This document shows, one piece after another, positions 15,105 to 23,611 of a DNA stretch of 40,499 nt (its first letter is position 1; the number at the start of each line of letters is the position of its first letter). Under the pieces are notes generated by a model. The model had not been told where the DNA came from. It made no database searches and saw nothing but the letters and a program-made list of their open reading frames with translations. Both the position numbers and the translations under genes were made by a program. Source of the DNA: Acidimicrobiia bacterium. Its GTDB lineage: Bacteria; Actinomycetota; Acidimicrobiia; Acidimicrobiales; AC-14. The DNA lies in contig JAHFUP010000043.1 in NCBI GenBank assembly GCA_023265025.1, positions 1 through 40,499 of the forward strand, in the 5' to 3' direction.

Positions 15105-15739
15105 CGGGCCGCGGGCGTGGCCTTGGCGGACGGCGCGTACTCAGCGCCGCCGCCGGCGGTGTCGGCGTAGCGGGCGGTGCGCTTGACCATCTGCTCCAGC
15201 CACTCCTTGTAGCCGCTGCGGGCCACCTCGGCCCGGCCCTCGTCCCTCGATCGGCGCAGGGCCAGGAAGCTGGCGTACTCGACGATGGCCGAGCGGAACG
15301 ACAGCGGGACCAGGGGGGTGTCGCCGGCGTTGACCAGGTCGGGCTCGCTGCGCACGTAGCGGTGCTTGAGGGTCAACACCGCCGACGGCGTCGGGAACAC
15401 GGTGAGCTGGCCGCCGGTGACGCAGAACAGCCTCGGCTCGCCTGTGCCGGCCGACGAGAGGAAGTCGAGCTCGTCGATCGGCACCCGGCGCAGGAGGGCG
15501 CCGTTGGCCACCCGCAGGTCGATGGTGCGCATCCACGTGGCGCCCGGGGTGTAGGTGGCGGTCCCGATCACCGTGGCGATGTCCTCGGTGGTCTCCAGCC
15601 ACGGCCAGTCCCACTCGGTCTCGAGGTAGTGGTTGGCGGAGTTGACCAGCTCGGTGAGGGCGCCGTCGGTGAAGATGGGGTCCGAGGCGGGGACCCCGAG
15701 TCGGGTCCGCACGGCGGAGCGCAAGGTGGCCAGGTCCAT
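15101..15739 (-). CDS. Head-to-tail adaptor 1 (tubular protein A-like)
   Basis: The 212-residue protein has the same block order as its neighbour: LATLRSAVRTRLG, DWPWLETTEDIATVIGTATY, WMRTIDLRVA, RYVRSEPDL and SFRSAIVEYASFLALRRSR. It has an extra insert near residue 20 and a longer C-terminal tail. The ATG at 15739 has a GGAGA site. It is expected to sit on the portal. Which paralogue contacts portal and which contacts the nozzle cannot be told. Confidence 0.72.
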   Translation of the reverse strand: MDLATLRSAVRTRLGVPASDPIFTDGALTELVNSANHYLETEWDWPWLETTEDIATVIGTATYTPGATWMRTIDLRVANGALLRRVPIDELDFLSSAGTGEPRLFCVTGGQLTVFPTPSAVLTLKHRYVRSEPDLVNAGDTPLVPLSFRSAIVEYASFLALRRSRDEGRAEVARSGYKEWLEQMVKRTARYADTAGGGAEYAPSAKATPAAR

Positions 15740-15747
15740 GGCGTCTC

Positions 15748-16245
15748 CTAGGCGTGGGCGCCCAGGTCACGCTTGAGGGCGTGGCGCAGGCGGGGGGCGA
15801 TGTCGTTGGCCATCTCGTCGTCGAAGTCGGCGTCGAGGCGGGCGGCCCGATCGGCGTTGGCCGACATCGCCGCCACCAAGGGGTCGAAGCCCCGCCGGCC
15901 GTCGTGGTCGACCAGCCAGGCCACCAGCTGGCCGATCACGTCGATGGGCGCCAGGGCCAGGGCCACCGGGTCGGTGGTGGTGGTGATGCGGTAGACGCCG
16001 TCGTGCTCCAGGCGGACCAGGACCCACTCGCCGCCGCGGGCGTCGATGTACAGGGCCATGCGAGCGTCGCCCTCCCAGCCGAGGGTCGGGTAGCCCGTCT
16101 GGATCCGCCGGGTCAGTTCGTCGTCGACGAGGCGCAGCCGGCGGATGCCGATGCGCAGGTGGTCGGGGTGGACCGTGGCCGGGACCTCGGCCTCCCGCTG
16201 GGGCCCGAGGACGGGGCGGCGGGCGGTGGCGGGCAACGGGGGCAT
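15748..16245 (-). CDS. Hypothetical head protein
   Basis: The start chosen is ATG 16245, which has an AGGAGG site; the longer frame upstream runs through two strong hairpins and is rejected. The 165-residue protein has a beta-rich centre (MALYIDARGGEWVLVRLEHDGVYRITTT) and a helical C-terminus. It lies between major capsid and adaptor genes, a place often held by head decoration or completion proteins. No family is recognised. Confidence 0.62.
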   Translation of the reverse strand: MPPLPATARRPVLGPQREAEVPATVHPDHLRIGIRRLRLVDDELTRRIQTGYPTLGWEGDARMALYIDARGGEWVLVRLEHDGVYRITTTTDPVALALAPIDVIGQLVAWLVDHDGRRGFDPLVAAMSANADRAARLDADFDDEMANDIAPRLRHALKRDLGAHA

Positions 16246-16276
16246 GGGCCTCCTCGGCGGGCTGTCGGACGTGGCC

Positions 16277-16369
16277 GTCCCCGCCCCGGTGGGGAGACGG
16301 GGCGGGGGACGTACCACGGGAGGGGCTCCCGGCCGGGCCGGCGGGGCGGGCGGCGGCCCGGCCGGGAGC
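16277..16369. terminator. Two strong stem-loops downstream of the capsid gene
   Basis: A perfect 15-bp stem (16325-16339 with 16355-16369, 15-nt loop) begins 13 bases after the capsid stop. It is followed by a second hairpin (16277-16287 with 16299-16310, one bulged G). Neither has a T-run on the - strand. They may protect the capsid transcript 3' end or partly terminate it, lowering expression of downstream genes relative to capsid. Confidence 0.55.
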
Positions 16370-16382
16370 GACGGCGGCCGGC

Positions 16383-17621
16383 TCAGCTCTCGGTGAGGTC
16401 GGCGACCTTGGTGTGGGCGTTGCGGGCGTCGGTGGTGAGGTCGGCGATCCAGTACGCCGTGCCCTCCAGCTCGAGGCGGTCCGGCACCTGGCGCAGCACG
16501 GCGCCGTCGTCCAGCCACTCGATTCCCGTCCACTCCTTGAGGGCCAGGTGGTCGGTATCGACGCCGAAGGCGGTGTTGGCGGGGACGTCCCGCTCGGCCA
16601 CCAGGGTGGCCGAGCCGCTGCCGGTGGAGATCGACAGGCCGGAGAAGCCGCCCTTGAGCTTGGTGGTGTCGTTGGCCCGCTTCATGCCGGTGAGCTGGTT
16701 GGAGTAGTTCCTGGCCACGCCGAAGCTCGCCAGGAACAGGTTGACCGTGCCGTCGCCGCGGACGTTGACCTCGTCCATGGCCTTCTCCAGCAGGTTCTCT
16801 GTGGTCGTACGGGGCGTCCCGGCGTTGGAGTCCACGAAGGACTTCCACACCGAGAAGGTGGCCGGGTCGACCCCGAAGAGCACGCCGGTGTCGGACACGA
16901 TGGCCTGCAGGCCTGTGAACTCCCTCTGGGTCGTCCCGCCGAGGGCCCCGCCGTTGCCCTTGCGCTCGACCCGGTCGCCCGCCGCGGTGGTGACGGCGGC
17001 GCCGGCCACGGTGATCGTCTTGGCCGCGATGTTGACGGCGGTGATCTCCCGGTTCGAAGCCTTGGCCGCGTCGCCGGGGGTGGCCGCCGAGGAGATGTCG
17101 ACGAACATCCCCTCCTCGAACTGGCGCATCTGCACCGCCGAGGTGGTGGCGGCCAGGGCGATGACGTTCACCGCCGCGTTGGCGGCCGTGGTGGCGATGG
17201 TGCCCGTGCCGTCCCCCGCCAACTGGCGGTTGACGTCGCGCTGGATGTCGTTGGTCATCCGCTTGGTCTCGGAGGTGGCGGTGCGCTCCCAGGCCCCGGC
17301 GTTGGTCTTCATGGCCTGCATCACCTGGATCGTGAAGCCGATCCGGCCGGTGACGGTGCGCAGCGGGATGCGCTCCTTGGTGTACTTCTGGTTGGCCCGG
17401 GTGGGCAGGGTGCCGCCATCGCCGATGTTGCCGATGCCGCCGGAGCGGCGCACGTGCAGTGAGAGCACGGCCTCGGCGCCGTCACCGTCGTGCTCGACGG
17501 CATCGGAGCTGCGGCGCACCTCGGTGAGGAGCAGGGTCTTGTTGTTGACCTGCGAGCGGACCTTGGGCAGGTAGCGGTCCTTGAGGATGCCGCTGGCTTC
17601 CACGATGTTCAGTCCCGGCAT
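16383..17621 (-). CDS. Major capsid protein
   Basis: The 412-residue protein follows a scaffold-like gene and has the layout of HK97-fold capsid proteins of short-tailed phages. The N-terminal arm and spine helix (KVRSQVNNKTLLLTEVRR) are followed by an E-loop-like region (GGTLPTRANQKYTKERIPL). A P-domain with LLEKAMDEVNVRGDGTVNLFLAS comes next, then an A-domain rich in beta-strands. AAGGAGA lies 5 bases before the ATG, among the best sites in the window, as expected for an abundant protein. There is no fused protease or scaffold domain. Confidence 0.85.
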   Translation of the reverse strand: MPGLNIVEASGILKDRYLPKVRSQVNNKTLLLTEVRRSSDAVEHDGDGAEAVLSLHVRRSGGIGNIGDGGTLPTRANQKYTKERIPLRTVTGRIGFTIQVMQAMKTNAGAWERTATSETKRMTNDIQRDVNRQLAGDGTGTIATTAANAAVNVIALAATTSAVQMRQFEEGMFVDISSAATPGDAAKASNREITAVNIAAKTITVAGAAVTTAAGDRVERKGNGGALGGTTQREFTGLQAIVSDTGVLFGVDPATFSVWKSFVDSNAGTPRTTTENLLEKAMDEVNVRGDGTVNLFLASFGVARNYSNQLTGMKRANDTTKLKGGFSGLSISTGSGSATLVAERDVPANTAFGVDTDHLALKEWTGIEWLDDGAVLRQVPDRLELEGTAYWIADLTTDARNAHTKVADLTES

Positions 17622-17738
17622 GGGGATCTCCTTGCGAGTTGGGGTGTTGGGGTGTGGCTCGCGAAGGGCCGTCCACCGGGGACCGGCTCGCCCGGCGCCT
17701 GGCCGGGAGGGATGCGAGGGTGCTGAGGGCCTCGACCG

Positions 17739-18698
17739 TCAGGGCCGGGCGGTGATCTCCTTGCGGACGGTGCGGCCGAGGTCGTCCCAGTCCAGGTCGG
17801 CCACCGACGGCTGCGTCTCGCGGCCGGCGCCCACCTGGGGCGGGGTCGTGGCGGCGCCGGCGCCGGCCGCCTTGGCGGCCAGGAAGTCGTCGACGATCTT
17901 CTGGCGCTCGGAGCGGACCACCTCGGCCGCCTTGGCCAGGTCTCCGCCGGTCTCGGTGTTGGCGGCGTGCAGCAGGGCCACGTAGTCCCGGGCCGCCTGG
18001 CCGACCTTGGCCTCCGGGTCGAAGCCGAGCGTCTTGGCCTCGCCGGCGATCTTGGCCAGCTGGTCGGCCTGGGCCCGCTCGGCCGCCGCCTTCTGGTCCC
18101 GCTCGGCCAGGTAGGCGTCGAGCTGGGCCCGGGTGAGGGGGGCGTCGGGGTCGGCCGGGTCCTGGCCGCCGGCAGGATCGGGGTCGGCGTCGAGGAGGGC
18201 CTGGGCCTGCTCCTGCATCCACGCCGCGGCGGACGCCGGGTCGGTGCGCAGGGTCTTGGCCAGGTCCAGCAGGACGGCCTGGTCCTCAGGCGTGTAGCCC
18301 TCGAAGGCCGACTTGAAAGCGGCCGCCTCGGTGCGGCGGGCGGCTGCCTCGGAGCGCAGACGCTCGACGTAGGGCCTGGGGAAGCTGTCGGTGGACGGGT
18401 CGTCGAAGGGGTCGGCCTCGGCCCCGGCGGCCGGCGGGGTGGGCGGCACAGCCGGGGCGCCCGTGGGTCCACCAGGTGCGGGTACGGGCCCGGCTGGTGC
18501 AGCGGGCGGCGTGATGGGAGCGGCCGGGGGCGTCGCGGCGTCGCCATCGCCGGCGCCTGGGTCACCCTCGCCGTCGCCGCCCGACACCACGGGCAGGGTG
18601 GCGCCGTCGGAGAACCGCACGGTGTCGCCGTCGATCACGTAGGTCAGCTCGGGGGTGTCCATCTGGGACTCGTCCTCTCGGTGGTTGGGCTGGGTCAT
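17739..18698 (-). CDS. Scaffolding protein
   Basis: The 319-residue protein is acidic, has a Gly/Pro/Ala-rich linker at about 38-100, a long charged helical region (about 110-270, YLAERDQKAAAERAQADQLAKI) and a small basic C-terminal segment (DDLGRTVRKEITARP) suited to contact capsid subunits. It sits between portal and capsid genes, the standard place for scaffold. The ATG overlaps the portal stop by four bases; an internal in-frame ATG at 18662 with GAGAGG upstream is an alternative start. Confidence 0.75.
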   Translation of the reverse strand: MTQPNHREDESQMDTPELTYVIDGDTVRFSDGATLPVVSGGDGEGDPGAGDGDAATPPAAPITPPAAPAGPVPAPGGPTGAPAVPPTPPAAGAEADPFDDPSTDSFPRPYVERLRSEAAARRTEAAAFKSAFEGYTPEDQAVLLDLAKTLRTDPASAAAWMQEQAQALLDADPDPAGGQDPADPDAPLTRAQLDAYLAERDQKAAAERAQADQLAKIAGEAKTLGFDPEAKVGQAARDYVALLHAANTETGGDLAKAAEVVRSERQKIVDDFLAAKAAGAGAATTPPQVGAGRETQPSVADLDWDDLGRTVRKEITARP

Positions 18699-20710
18699 GC
18701 GCCCGGCGGCCCGGGCGCCTCGGTGGGCGGGGTGGGAGCGGGCCCGGCCGTGCCGGGGGGCACGGGGTACCCGGCCCCGGGAGCGCCTGGGGTGGGGGGC
18801 TCGACCGGGGCCGGGACCGGTTCGCCGGCCAGCGGCGGTTCATGCGCCTGGGCGGCGGCGGCCAGGGCCGGCGAGACGGCGCCTTTGGCCATCTGTCGGC
18901 CCATCTCCTCGGCGGCCAGCGTCTCGTGCGTCTCGACGTGCAGGTCCTTGAGGCTGCGCACCTCGTCGGTGGCCAGCTCGTAGTCCTCGCTGCATCGGTC
19001 CCGGTTGTGCTCGGCGATGTGGGCGGCGTGGTCGTCGAAGGGCGCCGGGATGCGGACCTCGCCGAGGGACATCCGGTAGTTCTCCCGCTGGGCCTTGGCC
19101 ACGTGGAAGTCCACGGCGTCCTCGACGTCGGCGCCGCCGGGCAGGTCCACGAAGTCCAGGAAGCGCCGGGTGGTGGCCGGGTCCCCCGGCGGGCCGAACA
19201 CGCCCTTGTCCAGCAGGAGGAGGCCCTTTTGGAGCTGCCCCGCCCTCGACGTGGGCGCCACGGCGTCGGCCGGCACGACGGCGGTGGTCTGGCCGGCCAG
19301 GTCCTTGCCCGTCCACTCGATGACCTCGGGCACCTGGCCGGGCCGCTCGATGCGGGCGGCGCGGGTCTCGGTCACCTTGGCGGCGTCGATCTCCAGCACC
19401 AGGGAGGCGAAGCGCCCCCATCCCTCGGCCAGCTCCTTGGAGAAGGCGCCGAGGGGCGTGTCGTCCTGCTCGGCCAGCAGCGACAGGGCCACCCCGGCGC
19501 CGGCGCCGGCGGGTGCGTCGCCGCGGGAGATGTCGTGCCAGCCGAGTGCGTCGTCGATGGCCGAGCGCAGGTCGGCCGGTCGCTGCTGCCACCACGCCGG
19601 CATGGTGGGCGGGCTCAAGTACTCGGGGTCACGCTGGGTGCCGGCGCGGACCTTGACGATGGAGGAGGGGTCGTCGTCCCACTCCTCGTCGTCGACCGAG
19701 CCGTCCTCCACCATGAGACGGGCGTTGCCGGCGGCGTCCATGTGCTCGTCGATGCTCGACTCGGCCCGGTTCAGCGCCCGCTGGGGGCTGATGGCGGCGC
19801 TCAGCACGGTGTCGCCGGCCCAGCGGCGGCTCACCGGCGTCTCCCGGCACACCACGACATTGAGGCGATCGCGGAACGGGAAGTGCCACGGGCCCCGGTC
19901 CACCACCTGCTCGCCCACCACCACCACCACCTGGCCCTCGCTACGGCGCGTGGGGCGCTCGTAGTAGGTGAGCACCAGGCACAGGCTCGACTTATCAGCG
20001 CCGGTGGCCATCCGGGCCTGGAGGGGCGACATGACGGCCGAGGCGTCGGCGGTGGGCGGCTCATCCAGGCCGTACAGCTCGGCCACCTCGCCCGGCGGCA
20101 GGGCGCAGGCCCTGATCCACCACCGGCCCCGCTCGATGTCCCGCGACCCCGGCTCGGTGGCCACCTCGGCAATGCTCAGGGCGTACTCAGCGGTGTCGCC
20201 CGTGCCGTAGGGGCGGCCGTCCTCGGACTGGCCCAGGGCCTGGCCGGCCTGCGCGTCGTAGTCGACGGCCAGCAACCCCGACCCGCCCAGCCAGGTGGCC
20301 CACACGTGGTCGCGGCGCAGGCCCTCCCAGTTGTGCTCCCGGTGGGTGTCGCCCAGGACGGCCTCGGCCTTGCGGGCCCCGGCCACCACCGAGTCGCCGG
20401 AGGCTTTGGGCGGGACCTCGAAGACCAGGGGCCGGCGCAGCAGCTTGGCCATGAGCGTCCTCGACGCCGGCCACACCACGTTGTTCACCACAGCGGCCCG
20501 GTCGGGCGACCAGTCGGGCAGGACGTCGGGGCGGTTGGAGCGGTCGTCCCACCAGATGTTCTGCTCGCCGGCCACGAAGCAGCTGTTGACCTCGTAGGCC
20601 CGGCGCTGGGCGGCGATGTCCTCCGAGCCCTTCTCCCACCGCTGGCGGATCTCCTGGGCCGAGATGGGCCCGTCGGTCTCCTCCCGCCGGCGGCGGGGCA
20701 GGATGGCCAC
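18695..20710 (-). CDS. Portal protein
   Basis: The 671-residue protein would form the dodecameric DNA channel at one capsid vertex. Supporting features are an N-terminal helical stem (ISAQEIRQRWEKGSEDIAAQRRAYEVN), WWDDRSNRPDVLPDW, VVNNVVWPASRTLMAKLLRRP, and a central region with NRAESSIDEHMDAAGNARL and SIVKVRAGT. A long C-terminal helix and a Pro-rich tail follow. The size and pattern fit portals of podoviruses rather than the shorter ones of long-tailed phages. It starts at GTG. Confidence 0.83.
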   Translation of the reverse strand: MAILPRRRREETDGPISAQEIRQRWEKGSEDIAAQRRAYEVNSCFVAGEQNIWWDDRSNRPDVLPDWSPDRAAVVNNVVWPASRTLMAKLLRRPLVFEVPPKASGDSVVAGARKAEAVLGDTHREHNWEGLRRDHVWATWLGGSGLLAVDYDAQAGQALGQSEDGRPYGTGDTAEYALSIAEVATEPGSRDIERGRWWIRACALPPGEVAELYGLDEPPTADASAVMSPLQARMATGADKSSLCLVLTYYERPTRRSEGQVVVVVGEQVVDRGPWHFPFRDRLNVVVCRETPVSRRWAGDTVLSAAISPQRALNRAESSIDEHMDAAGNARLMVEDGSVDDEEWDDDPSSIVKVRAGTQRDPEYLSPPTMPAWWQQRPADLRSAIDDALGWHDISRGDAPAGAGAGVALSLLAEQDDTPLGAFSKELAEGWGRFASLVLEIDAAKVTETRAARIERPGQVPEVIEWTGKDLAGQTTAVVPADAVAPTSRAGQLQKGLLLLDKGVFGPPGDPATTRRFLDFVDLPGGADVEDAVDFHVAKAQRENYRMSLGEVRIPAPFDDHAAHIAEHNRDRCSEDYELATDEVRSLKDLHVETHETLAAEEMGRQMAKGAVSPALAAAAQAHEPPLAGEPVPAPVEPPTPGAPGAGYPVPPGTAGPAPTPPTEAPGPPGA

Positions 20711-20713
20711 GGC

Positions 20714-20932
20714 CTACCCGCCGTCGCCGATGGGCACGACCCGGCGCCGGGCCGGCTCTTCGTCGCCGCGCTTGGCCGGCGGCTCGCGCAGCAGTGCGGC
20801 CGCAGTGGCCGCCGGCGTGGTGGCCACTGCGGCCGACACCAGGCGGGCCCGCTCCCTGGCCCACTCCCGGGCCTGGACGGCGTGCAGGCCCAGTGCGGCG
20901 AGCGCCACCACTGTTGCCAGTACCTCGCTCAC
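20714..20932 (-). CDS. Small membrane-anchored protein
   Basis: The 72-residue product starts at GTG 20932, overlapping the preceding stop by four bases, and ends three bases before portal. Residues about 4-20 form a hydrophobic helix (VLATVVALAALGLHAV). A basic region and a Pro-rich tail follow. No family is recognised. A place between head genes suggests a minor virion role. Confidence 0.55.
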   Translation of the reverse strand: MSEVLATVVALAALGLHAVQAREWARERARLVSAAVATTPAATAAALLREPPAKRGDEEPARRRVVPIGDGG

Positions 20933-21516
20933 CGGCGCTTGCGGGCGCTGGTGGCCTTGGTGGCGCTGGTGGCCTTGGTGGCCGGCGGCGTGTCCTCGGT
21001 CTCGCCGGCGAGGGCGTCGACCTTGTTGTCCAGCTCGGCCAGCTCGGAGCGGGCCTGGGCCAGCGCGGCCTGGCACGCCTCCAGCTCCACCTCGAGTTTG
21101 GCGACCCGGTCCCGCTCGAGCGCCAGGGCCTTGCCGGCCTCCTCGGCAGCGGCTTGGGCGGCGGCGGCGGCGGCCAGGGGCCGCTCGTCGACGGCGCGCA
21201 GTGCCGAGACGGCCTCGAAGGCCTGGTCCCGCTCGCCGGCGATCTTGGCCCGCTCGACCAGCGAACGGTCCAGGTCGGCGAGCGCCTGGTCCCGCCGGCG
21301 GCGGTCGACCATGTCGAGGAGGTGGCCGATCTCCCGCCCGCAGCTCTCGCACAGCGCCAGACCCCCCTCGAAGTCGATCACCACGCCGGTGTCGACGACG
21401 CGCTCCTGGCGGTAGCCGCCGGGCTCGTCGAGGTCCCGCTGCGACGCCTTGCACAGGTAGCAACAGCCCCTGGCCGTGCCGGCCAGGTAGGTCTCGGTGA
21501 CACGCAGGTTGGCCAT
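20929..21516 (-). CDS. Zinc-ribbon and coiled-coil protein
   Basis: The 195-residue protein has CCYLC near residue 18-22 and CESCG near 57-61, a likely four-cysteine zinc ribbon. A long charged coiled coil (about 85-165) and a Lys/Thr/Ala-rich repetitive tail (ATKATSATKATSARKRR) resembling a nucleic-acid-binding tail follow. It precedes portal in the late operon. The function is unknown; internal scaffold or DNA-associated roles are possible. Confidence 0.62.
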   Translation of the reverse strand: MANLRVTETYLAGTARGCCYLCKASQRDLDEPGGYRQERVVDTGVVIDFEGGLALCESCGREIGHLLDMVDRRRRDQALADLDRSLVERAKIAGERDQAFEAVSALRAVDERPLAAAAAAQAAAEEAGKALALERDRVAKLEVELEACQAALAQARSELAELDNKVDALAGETEDTPPATKATSATKATSARKRR

Positions 21517-21518
21517 GG

Positions 21519-21599
21519 TCAGCTCCTCGCCGGCCTCGGCCGGGTCGATGTCGGTGGGTCGCCCGGGACGGACGGCCTCGGGCCCGTGATGGCGCTCAC
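21519..21599 (-). CDS. Tiny proline-rich ORF (26 residues)
   Basis: The frame starts at GTG in a four-base overlap with the preceding stop and ends two bases before the next ATG, so it exactly fills the gap. The product is Pro/Arg/Ser-rich. Fit in the tight packing is the only support. Confidence 0.33.
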   Translation of the reverse strand: MSAITGPRPSVPGDPPTSTRPRPARS

Positions 21600-21925
21600 A
21601 CCTGCCAGCCGGTGACGACGGTGGCGTGTGCGGTGAATGGCAGTGCGGCGTCGGTGTTGCGGGCCCGGAAGCGGGCCCACACGGCCCCGCTGTGCTTGAC
21701 CACGGTGGTCCCGCCGGCGATTACCACGGTCTCGGTGAAGTCCACCGTCACGCCGTCGCGCGACCAGTCGATCTCGAAGGCGTAGGTGCCGGCCGTCGTC
21801 TGGCGCCCGATGGTGAGGACGGGATCGGCTGCGACCTTGGTCCAGCCCGATTCCGCAGAGCCGAGGGCGGCGATGAGCGCGGTGGAGGCCCACAGCGTGG
21901 AACCCGGCGCAGAGCGCCCGGCCAC
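21596..21925 (-). CDS. Hypothetical late protein, beta-rich
   Basis: The 109-residue protein starts at GTG 21925. Alternating strands (GTYAFEIDWSRDGVTVDFTETVVI, then VWARFRARNT and AHATVVTGWQV) suggest a small beta-sandwich like those of head decoration or fibre-base proteins. It lies between terminase and portal. No family is recognised. Confidence 0.6.
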   Translation of the reverse strand: MAGRSAPGSTLWASTALIAALGSAESGWTKVAADPVLTIGRQTTAGTYAFEIDWSRDGVTVDFTETVVIAGGTTVVKHSGAVWARFRARNTDAALPFTAHATVVTGWQV

Positions 21926-21928
21926 CGG

Positions 21929-21994
21929 TCAGGCCCCCTGAGGCGTGTCGAGGGCGCCCGGGGCGTCGGGCTCGGGCTTGACGGTGGGTGCCAA
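21929..21994 (-). CDS. Tiny ORF (21 residues) with strong ribosome binding site
   Basis: An AGGAGAG site directly after the terminase stop precedes a TTG-started frame (LAPTVKPEPDAPGALDTPQGA, 21 residues in total, shown here in the single-letter code) ending three bases before the next gene. A good site with no other start downstream argues for some translated product. The TTG start and small size keep confidence low. Confidence 0.38.
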   Translation of the reverse strand: MAPTVKPEPDAPGALDTPQGA

Positions 21995-22003
21995 TGGACT
22001 CTC

Positions 22004-23611
22004 CTACAGGTTCGAGCGGCGTTGGCCGCGGCGTGGGGTGCGCCGCTTGGCCTGGGCCGCGACGGCGGCGTGGAAGCGCTCGTCGGGGGTGGTGGGGACC
22101 TTCTTGGCCTCCCGTTGGGCACGGGGGAGGGGGAGGTACATCAGCAGGTAGCGCAGGGCGTCGAGGTCGTGGTCGTGGTCGTAGTCGGTGTCCACGTCCT
22201 CGGGCTTGTCGGGGTCCCGGGGGGCGTTGGGGATGGCGTGCACCAGCTCGTCGGCCCGGCCCTCGATCACGTGGAGCATCGGGCAGGTCTCCCAGCCGTA
22301 GGGCTCGGCGCGGTGGACGAGGCAGGCCGGCCCGTCGGCCAGGTAGGAGTGCACCCGCTGCCAGCCGTCGACGCGGTCGTTGTTGCCCGCCACCAGGTGG
22401 CAGCCCTCGGCGCCGTAGGCCTGGGCCAGCGAGTTGGTCTCCCGCACCTTGGTCTGCCACATGCTCGGGTCGGCCAGGCGGGCCCGGACACGCTCGTCGG
22501 GACGGCCCCGCACCAGCTGGCCGCCGGCGGTGAGCGCCCCCTCGGCCCGCAGGATGCGCCTGGCCTGCTCGGCCTCCAACACGCCGGTCTCGTAGATCTC
22601 CCGGTACACCCACACCCGCCGGTCAGGGTCCTGCGCCGCCCACAGGACCGCCCAGGGCGAGGCGTAGCCCCAGTCGATGCCGTTGTAGCGCCACCAGCCC
22701 TCGGGCAGCGTCATGGCGGGCACCACGTGGCGCTCGTAGCGCCATTGGCCGAAGAACTGGCCGGCGAAGCAGTCCCAGTCCCCGTCCCTCATCGCCTTGC
22801 GTCGGCCCGGGTCGGAGATGGCGTCCAGGCGGGCGTGGTAGCCGGCGTCGAGGTGGGGGTTGTGCTCGACCTTGGCCTGGATGAACCGCACCGTGCGGCC
22901 TGAGTCATCGGTCACCACCTTGGCGCCGTGATCGGTGGCGTCGATGTAGCGGGCCTTCACCGCTCCGTGGCCCACCCCGCCGGGGTTGGTGCCAGAGCGC
23001 ACGCCGACCACCGGGACGCTGGCGTTGCCCGAGCGAACCCGCTCGTCGACCAGCATCGACACCGCCTCGGGCGGGATCAGGGTGCGCTCGTCGAAGGTCA
23101 CCTTCTGGTACCCGCCGCCCTGGCGTCGGGTGGCGTGCTTGACGTTCTCGAGGTAGCGGTAGCGGATGACGGAGCGATTGGGGAAAGTGAGCTCCCGCAT
23201 GGTCCCGTTCCACCGGGCGCCCAGCTCGGTGGCGTGGTCGACCAGCGCCAGCTCGTACAGCAGCGACTCGGCCAACTCGTCGTAGGTGCGGCGGAAGGCC
23301 CCGATCTTGATCCCCGGGTAGCGCACGGCGTCGGCCAGGTCATCCATGAGGAGGGCCTTGGTCTTGCCTCCGCCGGCGGCGCCGCCGTACAGCACGTCGA
23401 ACTCGACGGCGGCGTGGAACAGCTCCTGGGGGCAGCAGCCGCACGGCTCCACCAGCAGGCCCCGCTTGCGGGCCTCGATCTTGGGCAGGCAGGTTGGCTC
23501 GTAGCCGAGCCGGGCGAAGACCTCCTCCTTGGTGATCTTGGGAGGGTCGAGCTGGTCCGCCAGCAGGGCCAGGGGGTCAGGGGCGGCGAAGCTCAGTAGC
23601 GAGGGCGACAC
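22004..23611 (-). CDS. terL: Terminase large subunit
   Basis: The 535-residue protein is the packaging motor. The ATPase domain has Walker A GGAAGGGKT (76-84), Walker B VTFDE (171-175) and a coupling motif SGTNPGG (206-212). The C-terminal nuclease domain shows GIDWGY (D313), LADPSMW (D381) and HDLDALRYL (acidic residues near 482-484). The start is GTG 23611, because AGGAGG lies 7 bases upstream; it overlaps the small subunit gene by 35 bases. Longer readings are out-of-phase sequence. Confidence 0.93.
   Translation of the reverse strand: MSPSLLSFAAPDPLALLADQLDPPKITKEEVFARLGYEPTCLPKIEARKRGLLVEPCGCCPQELFHAAVEFDVLYGGAAGGGKTKALLMDDLADAVRYPGIKIGAFRRTYDELAESLLYELALVDHATELGARWNGTMRELTFPNRSVIRYRYLENVKHATRRQGGGYQKVTFDERTLIPPEAVSMLVDERVRSGNASVPVVGVRSGTNPGGVGHGAVKARYIDATDHGAKVVTDDSGRTVRFIQAKVEHNPHLDAGYHARLDAISDPGRRKAMRDGDWDCFAGQFFGQWRYERHVVPAMTLPEGWWRYNGIDWGYASPWAVLWAAQDPDRRVWVYREIYETGVLEAEQARRILRAEGALTAGGQLVRGRPDERVRARLADPSMWQTKVRETNSLAQAYGAEGCHLVAGNNDRVDGWQRVHSYLADGPACLVHRAEPYGWETCPMLHVIEGRADELVHAIPNAPRDPDKPEDVDTDYDHDHDLDALRYLLMYLPLPRAQREAKKVPTTPDERFHAAVAAQAKRRTPRRGQRRSNL

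Noticed and set aside
16246-16382. N-terminal extension of the 15748-16245 gene
   Set aside because: The open frame runs through two perfect hairpins and into the capsid gene, whereas ATG 16245 has an AGGAGG site.
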